Shown here: positions 1-6,944 of the stretch, one piece after another
How positions within the stretch are numbered: the first letter of the stretch is position 1
How the letters are laid out: the number at the start of each line of letters is the position of its first letter
From: Candidatus Uhrbacteria bacterium
Lineage (GTDB): Bacteria > Patescibacteriota > Patescibacteriia > SG8-24
Reading direction: 5' to 3'
Length of the DNA stretch: 16,263 nt
Assembly (NCBI GenBank): GCA_016205965.1
Contig: JACQSM010000104.1
Location: 1 to 16,263 of the forward strand
Notes under the pieces: model-generated
What the model saw: the letters and a program-made list of their open reading frames with translations, nothing else
Told to the model about the DNA's origin: nothing
Database searches by the model: none
Translations under genes and position numbers: made by a program

Positions 1-203
1 CCGACCGCCTTGCCGGCGGCCACGTACTCCCAGACCTTGCAAAAGGTGTCGGCCATGATGTCTTCGGCTGCCTTTTGGTCGGACACGCGAAAGAATGCAT
101 GCCGGTATATGGCAGGCGCCAACAGGGTGTAAACCTGGCCGAAGGCGGCTTCATCGCCGCTGGCAGCCCGGGAATAGAGCTGCGGCTGGCTTTGATCGGG
201 CAC
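1..203 (-). CDS. ECF-type sigma-70 factor, N-terminal part (cut by window edge)
   Basis: The minus frame is open from the window edge up to an in-frame TAA at 221-219. The only plausible start is the GTG at 203, preceded by a weak purine-rich AAAGAG. The 67 residues read VPDQSQPQLYSRAASGDEAA, then YRHAFFRVSDQKAAEDIMAD, then TFCKVWEYV. This is sigma-70 region 2: the AED-I-x-x-x-TF-x-K-VW core that binds RNA polymerase and the -10 element is clear, and the short run-in with no region 1 fits the ECF group. Such factors redirect RNA polymerase to stress or envelope genes. Region 4 lies outside the window, and no adjacent anti-sigma gene is visible. It follows the terminator at 244-270, so it should have its own promoter, but I found no convincing one. 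The class is well supported; the regulon is unknown. Confidence 0.85.
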   Translation of the reverse strand, partial: MPDQSQPQLYSRAASGDEAAFGQVYTLLAPAIYRHAFFRVSDQKAAEDIMADTFCKVWEYVAAGKAV

Positions 204-243
204 ACTACTCTTTGACGCTTAAGACTGAATAATCTTTCTTATC

Positions 244-270
244 AAAAAAACACCCGATTGAAAAGGGGTG
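244..270 (-). terminator. Rho-independent terminator of the protease operon
   Basis: On the minus strand a five-base-pair stem (266-270 with 251-255, CACCC/GGGTG) is followed by seven T at 250-244. It begins 21 bases after the TAA of the protease gene (294-292) and marks the end of the 4726-292 operon. Confidence 0.8.
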
Positions 271-291
271 CCGCCGCCGCCCAAAACGGCC

Positions 292-1257
292 TTATTTCCG
301 ATCCGTATACGCCTTCACGAAATCCTCGACGACCTCGGCGCTGATGAGATATCCGAGGCTGCCTCCGATATCGCCGCGAGCCGCGGCCGTGGGTACGCCG
401 ACGTAGCGGCCGTTATCATCGAAGGCGGCGCCGCCCGACGTGCCGGTGTCGATCAAGGCCGAGGTCTTGATCAGATCCGGACCGACCTTGCCGCTGACCA
501 CGCCTTCGGTAAAGGTGAATGTTTCCGCGCCGATGCCCGGGTAGCCGGCGATGAAGATCGGGTCGCCCAAGCCCAGGCCGGAAGCCGCGCGCGCCGAACC
601 CAGCAGATCGAGGAAAACGAACTCCCTGGGCAGCGGCTGGTCATGGATACGGTCGGTGATGCGGAGGATGGCCAGATCGGTGCCGGAGTGGGCCGCGACC
701 GAGGTGGCGATGAAGTCGATGACCGGCGGATCCTGCAAGGCCGAGGTGAAACCGACGCCGCAATACTTGATCGGCGTCCCGTCATCGCTCATGATCAGGT
801 GCTTATTGGTGACGATCAGGCCTTCCCTGGTGACGACCGCGCCGGAACCCGTGTAATAGACGTCCTTGTCGACATTGTCGATGCAGACCAGCTCGACGAT
901 GGCGCCGACGCGGTCGGCGATCACGAACGGCGTCTTGGCGCTCTGGACGCCCTTGAGGCCGTCGGCCGCCGGCGCGCCGGCGCCGAAATTCTTGAGCCGA
1001 TCCTCGATCGCCTTGAGATCGACGCGGCGCTCGTCTTCGAGCGCGGACATGCGCATCGCCAAACGCGACTGCTCGGCCCGCAGTTCGGCCTCGATCCGCC
1101 CGCGTTCGCGGACGAAAAGCTGATCGCCTTCGAAGCGCGCCAGCACGGCGCCGACGAAGGTGACGAAAGACGCGCCCAGCATGACGACCAGAACGAATCG
1201 CAGCATGGCCCGGAGTGTCGCCAAAGGTCGCATGGAGGTGCGGGCCGAGGGGCCCAT
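292..1257 (-). CDS. Membrane-anchored trypsin-like serine protease (DegP/HtrA-like fold, no PDZ)
   Basis: A 321-residue protein. Residues about 18-40 form one hydrophobic segment, probably an uncleaved anchor. Residues 45-90 are charged and heptad-like, consistent with a coiled-coil stalk. Residues 110-315 form a chymotrypsin-fold domain with the full triad: H153 in IVTNKHLIM, D194 in SGTDLAILRI and S274 in DTGTSGGAAFD. The domain should therefore be active and lie outside the membrane. It ends directly after the protease fold, unlike DegP/HtrA, which carry PDZ domains, so it may be constitutive or regulated through the stalk. The start is the ATG at 1257, one base after the TGA of the upstream ATPase gene (TGACATG), so translation is probably coupled. 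M9 is an alternative start with no better ribosome site. Last gene of a three-gene operon; a role in processing partners of the ATPase is inference. Confidence 0.88.
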   Translation of the reverse strand: MGPSARTSMRPLATLRAMLRFVLVVMLGASFVTFVGAVLARFEGDQLFVRERGRIEAELRAEQSRLAMRMSALEDERRVDLKAIEDRLKNFGAGAPAADGLKGVQSAKTPFVIADRVGAIVELVCIDNVDKDVYYTGSGAVVTREGLIVTNKHLIMSDDGTPIKYCGVGFTSALQDPPVIDFIATSVAAHSGTDLAILRITDRIHDQPLPREFVFLDLLGSARAASGLGLGDPIFIAGYPGIGAETFTFTEGVVSGKVGPDLIKTSALIDTGTSGGAAFDDNGRYVGVPTAAARGDIGGSLGYLISAEVVEDFVKAYTDRK

Positions 1258-1258
1258 G

Positions 1259-3325
1259 TCAAAACTTGATGACTTCGCCGGGTTTCAGGGGCTTGCCGCC
1301 GCCTTCTTCATCGTCTTTGGTGGATTCGCGGCGGGGTTTGCCGGTCGATGCCGGTTTGACGGCTGGTTTGGCCGCCGGCTTAGGCGGCGCGCCGATCACA
1401 TCGAGCAAGCCCTTGGGCCTCGTCTCAGCCGGAGGCTGGCGCTTGCCGGCGTCCTTGAGGTCGACCAGGCCGGCGCCGAAAGCCGGCTTGGGCGAGGCCG
1501 GCGGCGTCGATGGCCGGTCTTCGTTTTCCACTTCCGGTTCCGCGTCTTTGGAAAGATCCTTTCCGAACATGGCCGAGAGCGACACCGGTTTGACATCGGG
1601 GGCGGCGACTTCCGGCCGGCGCGGCGGTTGCGGCGGACGAGGGCCGCTGGAAGCGGAACCGGAGGTTCGCCGCGGCGGACGCGGCCGGTCGCCGCGCCCG
1701 GGGCCGCCGAAACCGGCGGAACCCGAACCGCCGGGCGGGCGCATCGGCGGACGCGGCCGGCTCTCGAGCTGTTTGCGGCGCTCTTCCAAATGATCCTTGC
1801 AGTACCATGGACGCGAACGATCGGGTTCGAAGCTCAACTTCTGCGGCTTGCCGCAGACCGAACAGGTGATCTCGAACATCGGCTTGCCGGCGGCTCCGTC
1901 GGCGGCCGGCGCCGGTCCGGAAATCTTGGGCGAACTCGCTTCCATGACGCGGATCTTCTCGCGCAGCTCTTCGCTCTCTTCCTCGGTGATGATAGCCGCT
2001 CCCGGCTGGTCGGTCGTGCCGCTCTCGATGCCGCTCCAGCGCAGCACCTTGTCTTCGACCACGGCCCGCGGCTGGGCGTAGCGCTGGCGCGATACCTTGA
2101 CGACCTTGTCCTCGCTGGCGGTCGGTTTGCCGATCGGCGGCAAGGTCGAGGCGGAAAACGGCTCCGAGGCCACGCCATCGATCATCAGCTTGAGATAAAC
2201 ATCGTACTTGGCCAGATTTACCAGGTCGGTGGCCATGAAGCGGGGCGAAAATTCCGATTCGAGCAGTTCGCTGTCCTCGCCGCCGACGCGGAAGGCGACG
2301 ATGGTGCCGACGTTGCCGAAAACGGCCGGCTTGACGACCTCGTCGAGCTGTTCGACGTATTGGTGCGCGATAATAATGTTGAGGCGGTATTTACGCGCCT
2401 CCGACAGGATGTTGGCGAAGGAATCAGTGGCGAAATTCTGGAATTCGTCGACGTAAAGATAAAAGTCGCGGCGCTGCGCTTCGGGGATGTCGACGCGCTC
2501 CATGGCTGCCAGCTGCAGCCGGGTGATGATCATGGCGCCGAGCAGGCGGGCGTTTTCTTCGCCGATCAAGCCTTTGGCCAGGTTCAGGATGAAGATCTTC
2601 TGGTTGTCCATGATGTCGCGCATGTCGATGGTCGACTTGACCTGGGCGACGATGTTGCGGATGATGGCGGCCGACAAGAATTGGCCGACCTTGTTCTGGA
2701 CCGGAGCGATCGCCTCGGTGCGGTACTTTTCGGAAAAGGCGGCGAATTCCTTGACCCAGAACGTTTTGACCACCGGGTCCTGGATCAGGGCCACGACCTT
2801 GGCGCGGTATTCGGGATCGACCAGCAGCCGGTTGATGCCGAGCAGGGTGGCGCCGGGATAATCGAGCAGCGCCAGCACGGTGTTCAAAAGGATGTACTCC
2901 ATGCGGGCCGACCAGACGTCGGGCCAGATCTTCTTGAACACGCCCATGAGACCGGCGGCCACCAGGTGTTTTTTCGCCGGATCGACCGACTCCAGGATGT
3001 TGAAGCCGATCGGAAAATCCTGGTCGGCCGGATTGAAATAGACGACGTCGTTGACGCGGCTCGCCGGAATATAGTCGAGGAGTTTCTGGGCGGTGTCGCC
3101 GTGCGGGTCGATATAGGCCAGGCCGTGGCCGGCATTGATGTCGGAGATGACCATGTTCTCGATCAGCGTCGTTTTGCCCATGCCCGTCTTGCCGATGAGA
3201 TACATGTGCCGGCGGCGATCGTCGGTCTTGATGCCGAAACGCCTCCGCTGGTTGCGGAAGTTGGTTTCGGCGAAAACGTTGATCTCGTTTTCGTGGTCGT
3301 GGTCGTAGAGCGGTTTGGCGACCAT
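1259..3325 (-). CDS. VirD4/TraD-like type IV secretion ATPase with zinc-finger and proline-rich tail
   Basis: A 688-residue protein. The first 400 residues form a RecA-like motor of the HerA/VirD4/TraG group: Walker A GKTGMGKT (45-52), a following strand with IDPHGD (72-77), Walker B FYLYVDEFQNF (288-298, D293 and E294) and the AHQ sensor (320-322). Such ATPases couple DNA or protein to secretion or conjugation channels. No hydrophobic N-terminal segment is present, so it is soluble and probably docks on the membrane protein encoded just upstream. The tail is unusual. C488, C491, C509 and H512 form a CxxC-x17-CxxH zinc-ribbon-like module, followed by roughly 120 low-complexity Pro/Arg/Gly/Ser residues and an acidic-basic C-terminus. 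The ATG at 3325 lies three bases after the previous stop, and the TGA is one base before the protease ATG. No relaxase or VirB4 is in the window, so classical conjugation is not implied. Confidence 0.88.
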   Translation of the reverse strand: MVAKPLYDHDHENEINVFAETNFRNQRRRFGIKTDDRRRHMYLIGKTGMGKTTLIENMVISDINAGHGLAYIDPHGDTAQKLLDYIPASRVNDVVYFNPADQDFPIGFNILESVDPAKKHLVAAGLMGVFKKIWPDVWSARMEYILLNTVLALLDYPGATLLGINRLLVDPEYRAKVVALIQDPVVKTFWVKEFAAFSEKYRTEAIAPVQNKVGQFLSAAIIRNIVAQVKSTIDMRDIMDNQKIFILNLAKGLIGEENARLLGAMIITRLQLAAMERVDIPEAQRRDFYLYVDEFQNFATDSFANILSEARKYRLNIIIAHQYVEQLDEVVKPAVFGNVGTIVAFRVGGEDSELLESEFSPRFMATDLVNLAKYDVYLKLMIDGVASEPFSASTLPPIGKPTASEDKVVKVSRQRYAQPRAVVEDKVLRWSGIESGTTDQPGAAIITEEESEELREKIRVMEASSPKISGPAPAADGAAGKPMFEITCSVCGKPQKLSFEPDRSRPWYCKDHLEERRKQLESRPRPPMRPPGGSGSAGFGGPGRGDRPRPPRRTSGSASSGPRPPQPPRRPEVAAPDVKPVSLSAMFGKDLSKDAEPEVENEDRPSTPPASPKPAFGAGLVDLKDAGKRQPPAETRPKGLLDVIGAPPKPAAKPAVKPASTGKPRRESTKDDEEGGGKPLKPGEVIKF

Positions 3326-3328
3326 AGG

Positions 3329-4726
3329 TCAGGCGAAAGGCAGATTGCTCGGCGACCCGCCGCCCGAGGCCGGCGGCTGGACGCCCTTGGGCGGGACTTT
3401 CTTGAACGGCGATTCCTTGCGGAAATCGGGCATCGGCAAGCCTGCCGGCGGCTCGGCCTTCTTGGCTTCGGTCTTCTTGACCGTCGGCGCCTTCACCGTC
3501 ATGACCGGAAAGTGATAGATGCTGGCCAGCTCTTCGATGTTCAGGACGTACGGCGGCGCGCCTTCGTTGCTGCGGCTCTTGTAGCGCGAGAGGATCCGCA
3601 TCTTCTTCCCGTTCTCGAACCAGCGCTGGTAGAAATAATCCCCTTTCGGCATGACCTTGCCGTAGTTTTTAAAACCGTTCATGTTCAGAGCCGAGAACTG
3701 GCTCAAGGCGCCCTTGATGGACGAGATGATCCGGCCCTTGCTGAAAACGTCGCGCCGGCCGACATAGACCATGCGGATCTTGGCCCGGAGGCCGACCTTC
3801 GACAGCTTCATCTGGATCGCCTCGACGATGCCGCGCTCGCCCGGCGTCATGTTCAGCATCTTGAGCATGTCGTCTTTCTTTTCCGGCTTCTTCGTTTCTT
3901 CGCCGCTGGTGTTGATCAGGCTTCCGAGCTCGGTCAATACGCCCATGGGGATGTCGACGAAGTCGTCGACGAGCGATTTTTTCGGCGTCGTTTTTTTACC
4001 GACGAGTTTGTTGACGGCCTCTTCGCCGGCGGTCTTCCATTTATCGTCGGTCGGCGTCACCAAAAATTGCAGCCAGACCTGTTCGCTGGCCCGGATCGTG
4101 CCCAGGACTTCCAGAAGCGACGACAGCGGGTCCTTGAAATACTCTTCCGAGAGGTTGTGTTCGAACTGGATGGTGGTGCGGATCGGGTAATGCGCCGGCT
4201 TGCCGAGCACGAACTCGGTGCCGAAGAGCTCGTATTCGGGATCGGGATATTTTTTGGGAACGGTGCCGGTATAGTCGGAGACCTCGACGATTTCGGCGTC
4301 CGGATACTGGGCGTAGATCGCCGACTCGACCAGATCGCGGAACTTAGTCGGGGTGCGGACCAGGTACTGGATGTAGCCGCCGATCGAGACGATTTCGAAA
4401 CTGAAGGTCAGCTGGAACTTGCCGATCCAATATTTTTCGAAGGCGTCGAGGTTGGAGTAGGCGCCGGATATCAGGCTGAAGACCTGCTCGACCGCTTTCG
4501 GCGTCTGCTCGTTGGTGCGCGGGATGTCGATCGCCAGGAGGTTATACGTCAGGGTGGCGGCGAACTTGTTCTGGCGCCACTGAACCCAGAGCAGCCAGAA
4601 TCCCTGGATCATGATTATGAGCGTCGGAATCCAGCCGCCGTCAACAAAAAGCCGCCACATCATGAGCGGAAACGGCAGGTCTCCGATTTCGGGGAAATAA
4701 TTGAGGTTGATTTCAATGGATGGCAT
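3329..4726 (-). CDS. Conserved membrane protein preceding the VirD4-like ATPase (CPR-type, function unknown)
   Basis: 465 residues from the ATG at 4726, which begins MPSIEINLNYFPEIGD. The frame is open further upstream to a TTG at 4777, but that start would overlap the -10 box at 4768-4773. One clear membrane segment lies at about 31-50 (WIPTLIIMIQGFWLLWVQW). A large soluble region follows, with strand-rich stretches (about 60-215), a lysine-rich linker (about 255-310) and a mixed alpha/beta part ending near residue 420. A Pro/Lys/Gly tail recalls the tail of the ATPase. I recognise no enzyme motif. The tight three-base junction with the ATPase suggests a membrane platform or receptor for that motor. 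The leader can form a hairpin (GGGAC/GTCCC, about 4743-4763). Upstream of the ATG there is only a weak GAAAG as ribosome site. The function is unknown; the link to a transport machine comes from context. Confidence 0.8.
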   Translation of the reverse strand: MPSIEINLNYFPEIGDLPFPLMMWRLFVDGGWIPTLIIMIQGFWLLWVQWRQNKFAATLTYNLLAIDIPRTNEQTPKAVEQVFSLISGAYSNLDAFEKYWIGKFQLTFSFEIVSIGGYIQYLVRTPTKFRDLVESAIYAQYPDAEIVEVSDYTGTVPKKYPDPEYELFGTEFVLGKPAHYPIRTTIQFEHNLSEEYFKDPLSSLLEVLGTIRASEQVWLQFLVTPTDDKWKTAGEEAVNKLVGKKTTPKKSLVDDFVDIPMGVLTELGSLINTSGEETKKPEKKDDMLKMLNMTPGERGIVEAIQMKLSKVGLRAKIRMVYVGRRDVFSKGRIISSIKGALSQFSALNMNGFKNYGKVMPKGDYFYQRWFENGKKMRILSRYKSRSNEGAPPYVLNIEELASIYHFPVMTVKAPTVKKTEAKKAEPPAGLPMPDFRKESPFKKVPPKGVQPPASGGGSPSNLPFA

Positions 4727-4767
4727 GGCTTTCGAGCCGGAAGGGACTTTTGCAGAGGTCCCTCTAA

Positions 4768-4796
4768 AGAATAGCAAAGAAAAGACGCCCGTTCAA
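4768..4796 (-). promoter_or_regulatory. Sigma-70-type promoter of the 4726-292 operon
   Basis: The -35 TTGAAC lies at 4796-4791 and the -10 TATTCT at 4773-4768, with a 17-base spacer. A start near 4761 gives a leader of about 35 bases. The -35 box lies inside the loop of the preceding gene's terminator. Confidence 0.65.
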
Positions 4797-4805
4797 TCGG
4801 GCGTC
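4777..4805 (-). terminator. Terminator of the membrane-protein pair, overlapping stop codon and next promoter
   Basis: An eight-base-pair perfect stem (4805-4798 with 4791-4784, GACGCCCG/CGGGCGTC) encloses a six-base loop ATTGAA. It is followed by TTTTCTTT. The TGA stop of the upstream gene (4795-4793) sits in the loop. Confidence 0.88.
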
Positions 4806-5203
4806 GAATCGCGGTAGTAGACGGCCAAGGAACCGCCGAACGTGCCGATGAGCAGCAGCGTCAGGCAGAAGTTTCCGTAGCCGGCGGCGGAGGCGGCCGG
4901 ACCGCTGGCCAGGACCAGGCCGAAGAGCTGGAGCAGCGCCGTCAGCCGGAGGACGCCTCGACCCGTCTCGGAAACGGGGCCGAAGCCGATCCTGACCAGG
5001 GCATGCTCGACCGGATCGAGCCGGGTGAAAATGATGCCGTAGGCGGCGATGGCGGCGATGCACACGAACGGCACGTAGCCGCCCGAGCCGATCTGCCGGA
5101 CGCCGGCGACGGCGCCGACGAAAAAGGCGGCGACGCCGGACAGCAATCCGACCTGCCAGAGACAATCGAGTGCGCCGATGGCGCGGCTTCGGAACTTTTT
5201 CAC
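4793..5203 (-). CDS. Small four-helix integral membrane protein, unknown function
   Basis: 136 residues starting with GTG at 5203, preceded by a purine-rich AGAGGTG site. The start overlaps the TGA of the upstream gene by four bases (GTGA), so the two are almost certainly translated together. Four hydrophobic segments are visible at about 15-35, 42-60, 84-104 and 109-130. The N-terminus is basic (MKKFRSR) and the C-terminus is a short acidic tail. I recognise no family or catalytic motif. Most residues are Ala, Gly, Leu and Val, so similarity searches would be prone to composition bias. It probably forms a complex with its upstream neighbour. The stop codon is inside the operon terminator. 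Confidence 0.75.
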   Translation of the reverse strand: MKKFRSRAIGALDCLWQVGLLSGVAAFFVGAVAGVRQIGSGGYVPFVCIAAIAAYGIIFTRLDPVEHALVRIGFGPVSETGRGVLRLTALLQLFGLVLASGPAASAAGYGNFCLTLLLIGTFGGSLAVYYRDSTPD

Positions 5204-5814
5204 TGGACACCTCTCTCTTCGGCGCTTTCGAGGCGCGCCTTGGTGACGGACTCTGCCTGACCCGACGGCGCGTCCGCCGACGACCGCAGCCGCAGGGCGA
5301 CCACGACCAGCGCCGCGCCGGCGGCAACCGCCCAGGTAGTATACGCGTTGTCGACCGAGAGGACGACGGCGAATACTACCAGCTGTATCGTCAGCAGCGT
5401 CCGGCTGGCCTCCGCGGCCATCCAGGATTCCTCGCGCTTGACCATACCCTCGACCATGGCGATGCCGATCCAGAACACGAAACCGACATGCATCAGCGCG
5501 TAGAGCAGCGGCAGCGATCCCGAAGCGACCGCCAACGGCACTTCGAAGGCCGGTACCAGGGAAATCCTGGTCACGATCGAGAAGGTCACCGTCGGATCAT
5601 CGGCGCCATGCCGGACCAGCGCCATGGCGCCGTAGCAGATGGCGAATCCGAAGGTGAAGAGCAGCGCCAAGACGACGGCGTGGGACTGTTCGACGGCCGA
5701 GCGGGCGATCTGGAAGGCGGCCAGACCGGCGGCCAATTCATAGGCCAGGAACATCGATCGGCGGCGCATCCCGGGGCTCAACTGGCTCAAGTGGTAGACG
5801 GTTTGGTCACGCAT
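5200..5814 (-). CDS. Six-helix integral membrane protein, unknown function
   Basis: 204 residues from the ATG at 5814, with AAAGGA about eight bases upstream. Hydrophobic segments at about 22-40, 46-67, 78-99, 101-122, 138-154 and 159-176 suggest six membrane helices. A charged cytoplasmic-like tail of about 28 residues, rich in Ser, Glu and Lys/Arg, follows. A short hydrophilic N-terminus (MRDQTVYHLSQLSPGMRRR) precedes helix 1, and its arginines suggest an inside orientation. No transporter signature is evident. It is first in a two-gene operon with the 136-residue membrane protein and has a strong promoter with a palindrome at the expected transcription start. Confidence 0.75.
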   Translation of the reverse strand: MRDQTVYHLSQLSPGMRRRSMFLAYELAAGLAAFQIARSAVEQSHAVVLALLFTFGFAICYGAMALVRHGADDPTVTFSIVTRISLVPAFEVPLAVASGSLPLLYALMHVGFVFWIGIAMVEGMVKREESWMAAEASRTLLTIQLVVFAVVLSVDNAYTTWAVAAGAALVVVALRLRSSADAPSGQAESVTKARLESAEERGVQ

Positions 5815-5834
5815 GACCCGTCCTTTCTGTGAAA

Positions 5835-5846
5835 GAGCAATTGCTC
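5835..5846. promoter_or_regulatory. Perfect 12-base palindrome at the transcription start (possible operator)
   Basis: GAGCAATTGCTC is its own reverse complement. It lies just downstream of the -10 box (5848-5853) and upstream of the ribosome site of the six-helix membrane protein gene. That is where a dimeric repressor could block initiation. Only one copy is visible in the window, so this is suggestive only. Confidence 0.35.
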
Positions 5847-5847
5847 C

Positions 5848-5876
5848 AAACTAGAAAAAAGCCTATCGACTGTCAA
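5848..5876 (-). promoter_or_regulatory. Promoter of the two-gene membrane-protein operon
   Basis: A consensus -35 TTGACA (5876-5871) and -10 TAGTTT (5853-5848) are separated by 17 bases. The expected start is near 5841, about 27 bases before the ATG at 5814. Confidence 0.7.
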
Positions 5877-5882
5877 TCATGT

Positions 5883-6040
5883 GCAAAAAACAGCCGGGCG
5901 GGGCCCTCTTCAGACACTCGGGCTGGTCCAGCGGCCAGCCCGTTCATACATTGGCCTGCGGCCGTCCGCGAAAATGCGGACGGACCATGCCCGCAGGCCA
6001 ATGAATGGTCTGAAGAGGGCCCCGCCCGGCTGTTTTTTGC
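5883..6040. repeat. 158-base nested palindrome between secF and the membrane-protein operon
   Basis: The outer arms 5883-5915 and 6008-6040 are perfect 33-base inverted repeats. They begin with GCAAAAAACAGCCGGGCGGG and end at CAGAC. Inside are two more structures: a hairpin 5919-5926/5935-5942 (CGGGCTGG/CCAGCCCG), and a long stem 5949-5961/5991-6003 capped by 5962-5969/5976-5983 (CCGTCCGC/GCGGACGG). Either strand transcribed would fold into a Y-shaped RNA. Each outer arm ends in TTTTTT on its own strand, so it could end transcripts from both sides. It starts seven bases after the secF stop and probably terminates secD-secF. The size and internal structure exceed a normal terminator and resemble a miniature inverted-repeat element. 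No target-site duplication is obvious. Confidence 0.85.
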
Positions 6041-6046
6041 CTCGGC

Positions 6047-6940
6047 TTATCTCGCGGCGCGCTTCTGAAACACGACCAGCAGAGGACTGGCCAGGAAAAT
6101 CGAGGAGTACGTGCCGGCGATGAGGCCGACGATCAGGGTCAGCGAGAAATACTTGAGGCTCTCCCCTCCCCAGAAGAAGATGGCGACGAGCGACAGGAGG
6201 ATGGTCAAGCTGGTGTTGATCGAACGGGACAGCGTCTCGTTGACGCTGCGCTCGACGATCTCTTCGAAGTCGCCGCCGGTCTTGAGCAGGTTCTCGCGGA
6301 TCCGGTCGAAGACCACGATGGTGTCATGGACCGAAAAGCCGAGAACGGTCAGGACGGCAGCGACGATACCGGAGTTGACCTCGACGCCATGGCTCCGGCC
6401 CAGAACCGCGAACAGCCCCAACGGCAGCAGGACGTCGTGGAAAAGCGCGGCGATGAGCGTGACCAGGCCGTATTTCCAGGATGCCACCGGCCGCGAAACC
6501 TTGCGGAACGCGTAAGCGACGTAGGCGGCGATGGCGAACAGCACCAAGGACAGCGACCAGACGGCGTTCTTGCGCAGCTCGGCGCCGACCGTCGGCCCGA
6601 TCGATTCGAAACGCTTCTCGGCAACGTCGCCGAATTTGGTCTTGAGATCGGCCACGACCTGCTGATGCGCGGCTTCGTCCATGCTCTTGGTCCGGATCAG
6701 CATGCCTTTCTGGTCGGCCGTTTGGACCACGGTCTCGCCCCAGCCTTTGGCCGCGAATTCGGCGGTCACGGCGTCCGGCGACGGGCGCTCGGCGCTGAAT
6801 TCGACTTCGAGCAGCGAGCCGCCGGTGAAGTCGATGCCGAGCTTGAGCGGATAGACGACGAGCGCGATGATGCTGGCGGCGACGAGCAGTCCCGAAAACA
6901 GGAACCAGGCGTTGCGATGCTTGATGATGGGAAGCTTCAT
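6047..6940 (-). CDS. secF: Protein translocase subunit SecF
   Basis: 297 residues, a normal SecF length. SecF pairs with SecD in the inner membrane and uses the proton gradient to pull secreted proteins through after SecYEG/SecA translocation. Helix 1 is at about 11-31. It is followed by the SecF signature GIDFTGGSLLEVEF (35-48), then a short extracytoplasmic P1-like domain to about residue 125, then five more helices. The RND motif GFSVHDTIVVFDRIREN (201-217) is present, with His where many SecF proteins have Asn. The ATG at 6940 follows the secD TAA by four bases. The palindrome at 5883-6040 starts seven bases past the stop. Confidence 0.96.
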   Translation of the reverse strand: MKLPIIKHRNAWFLFSGLLVAASIIALVVYPLKLGIDFTGGSLLEVEFSAERPSPDAVTAEFAAKGWGETVVQTADQKGMLIRTKSMDEAAHQQVVADLKTKFGDVAEKRFESIGPTVGAELRKNAVWSLSLVLFAIAAYVAYAFRKVSRPVASWKYGLVTLIAALFHDVLLPLGLFAVLGRSHGVEVNSGIVAAVLTVLGFSVHDTIVVFDRIRENLLKTGGDFEEIVERSVNETLSRSINTSLTILLSLVAIFFWGGESLKYFSLTLIVGLIAGTYSSIFLASPLLVVFQKRAAR

Positions 6941-6944
6941 ATGG

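Noticed and set aside
1160..4774. A 1204-codon plus-strand ORF opposite the ATPase operon
   Set aside because: It is antisense to three genes with clear motifs and coupled junctions. Its translation is low-complexity and rich in Arg, Gly and Asp with no domain, as expected from GC-rich codon mirroring.
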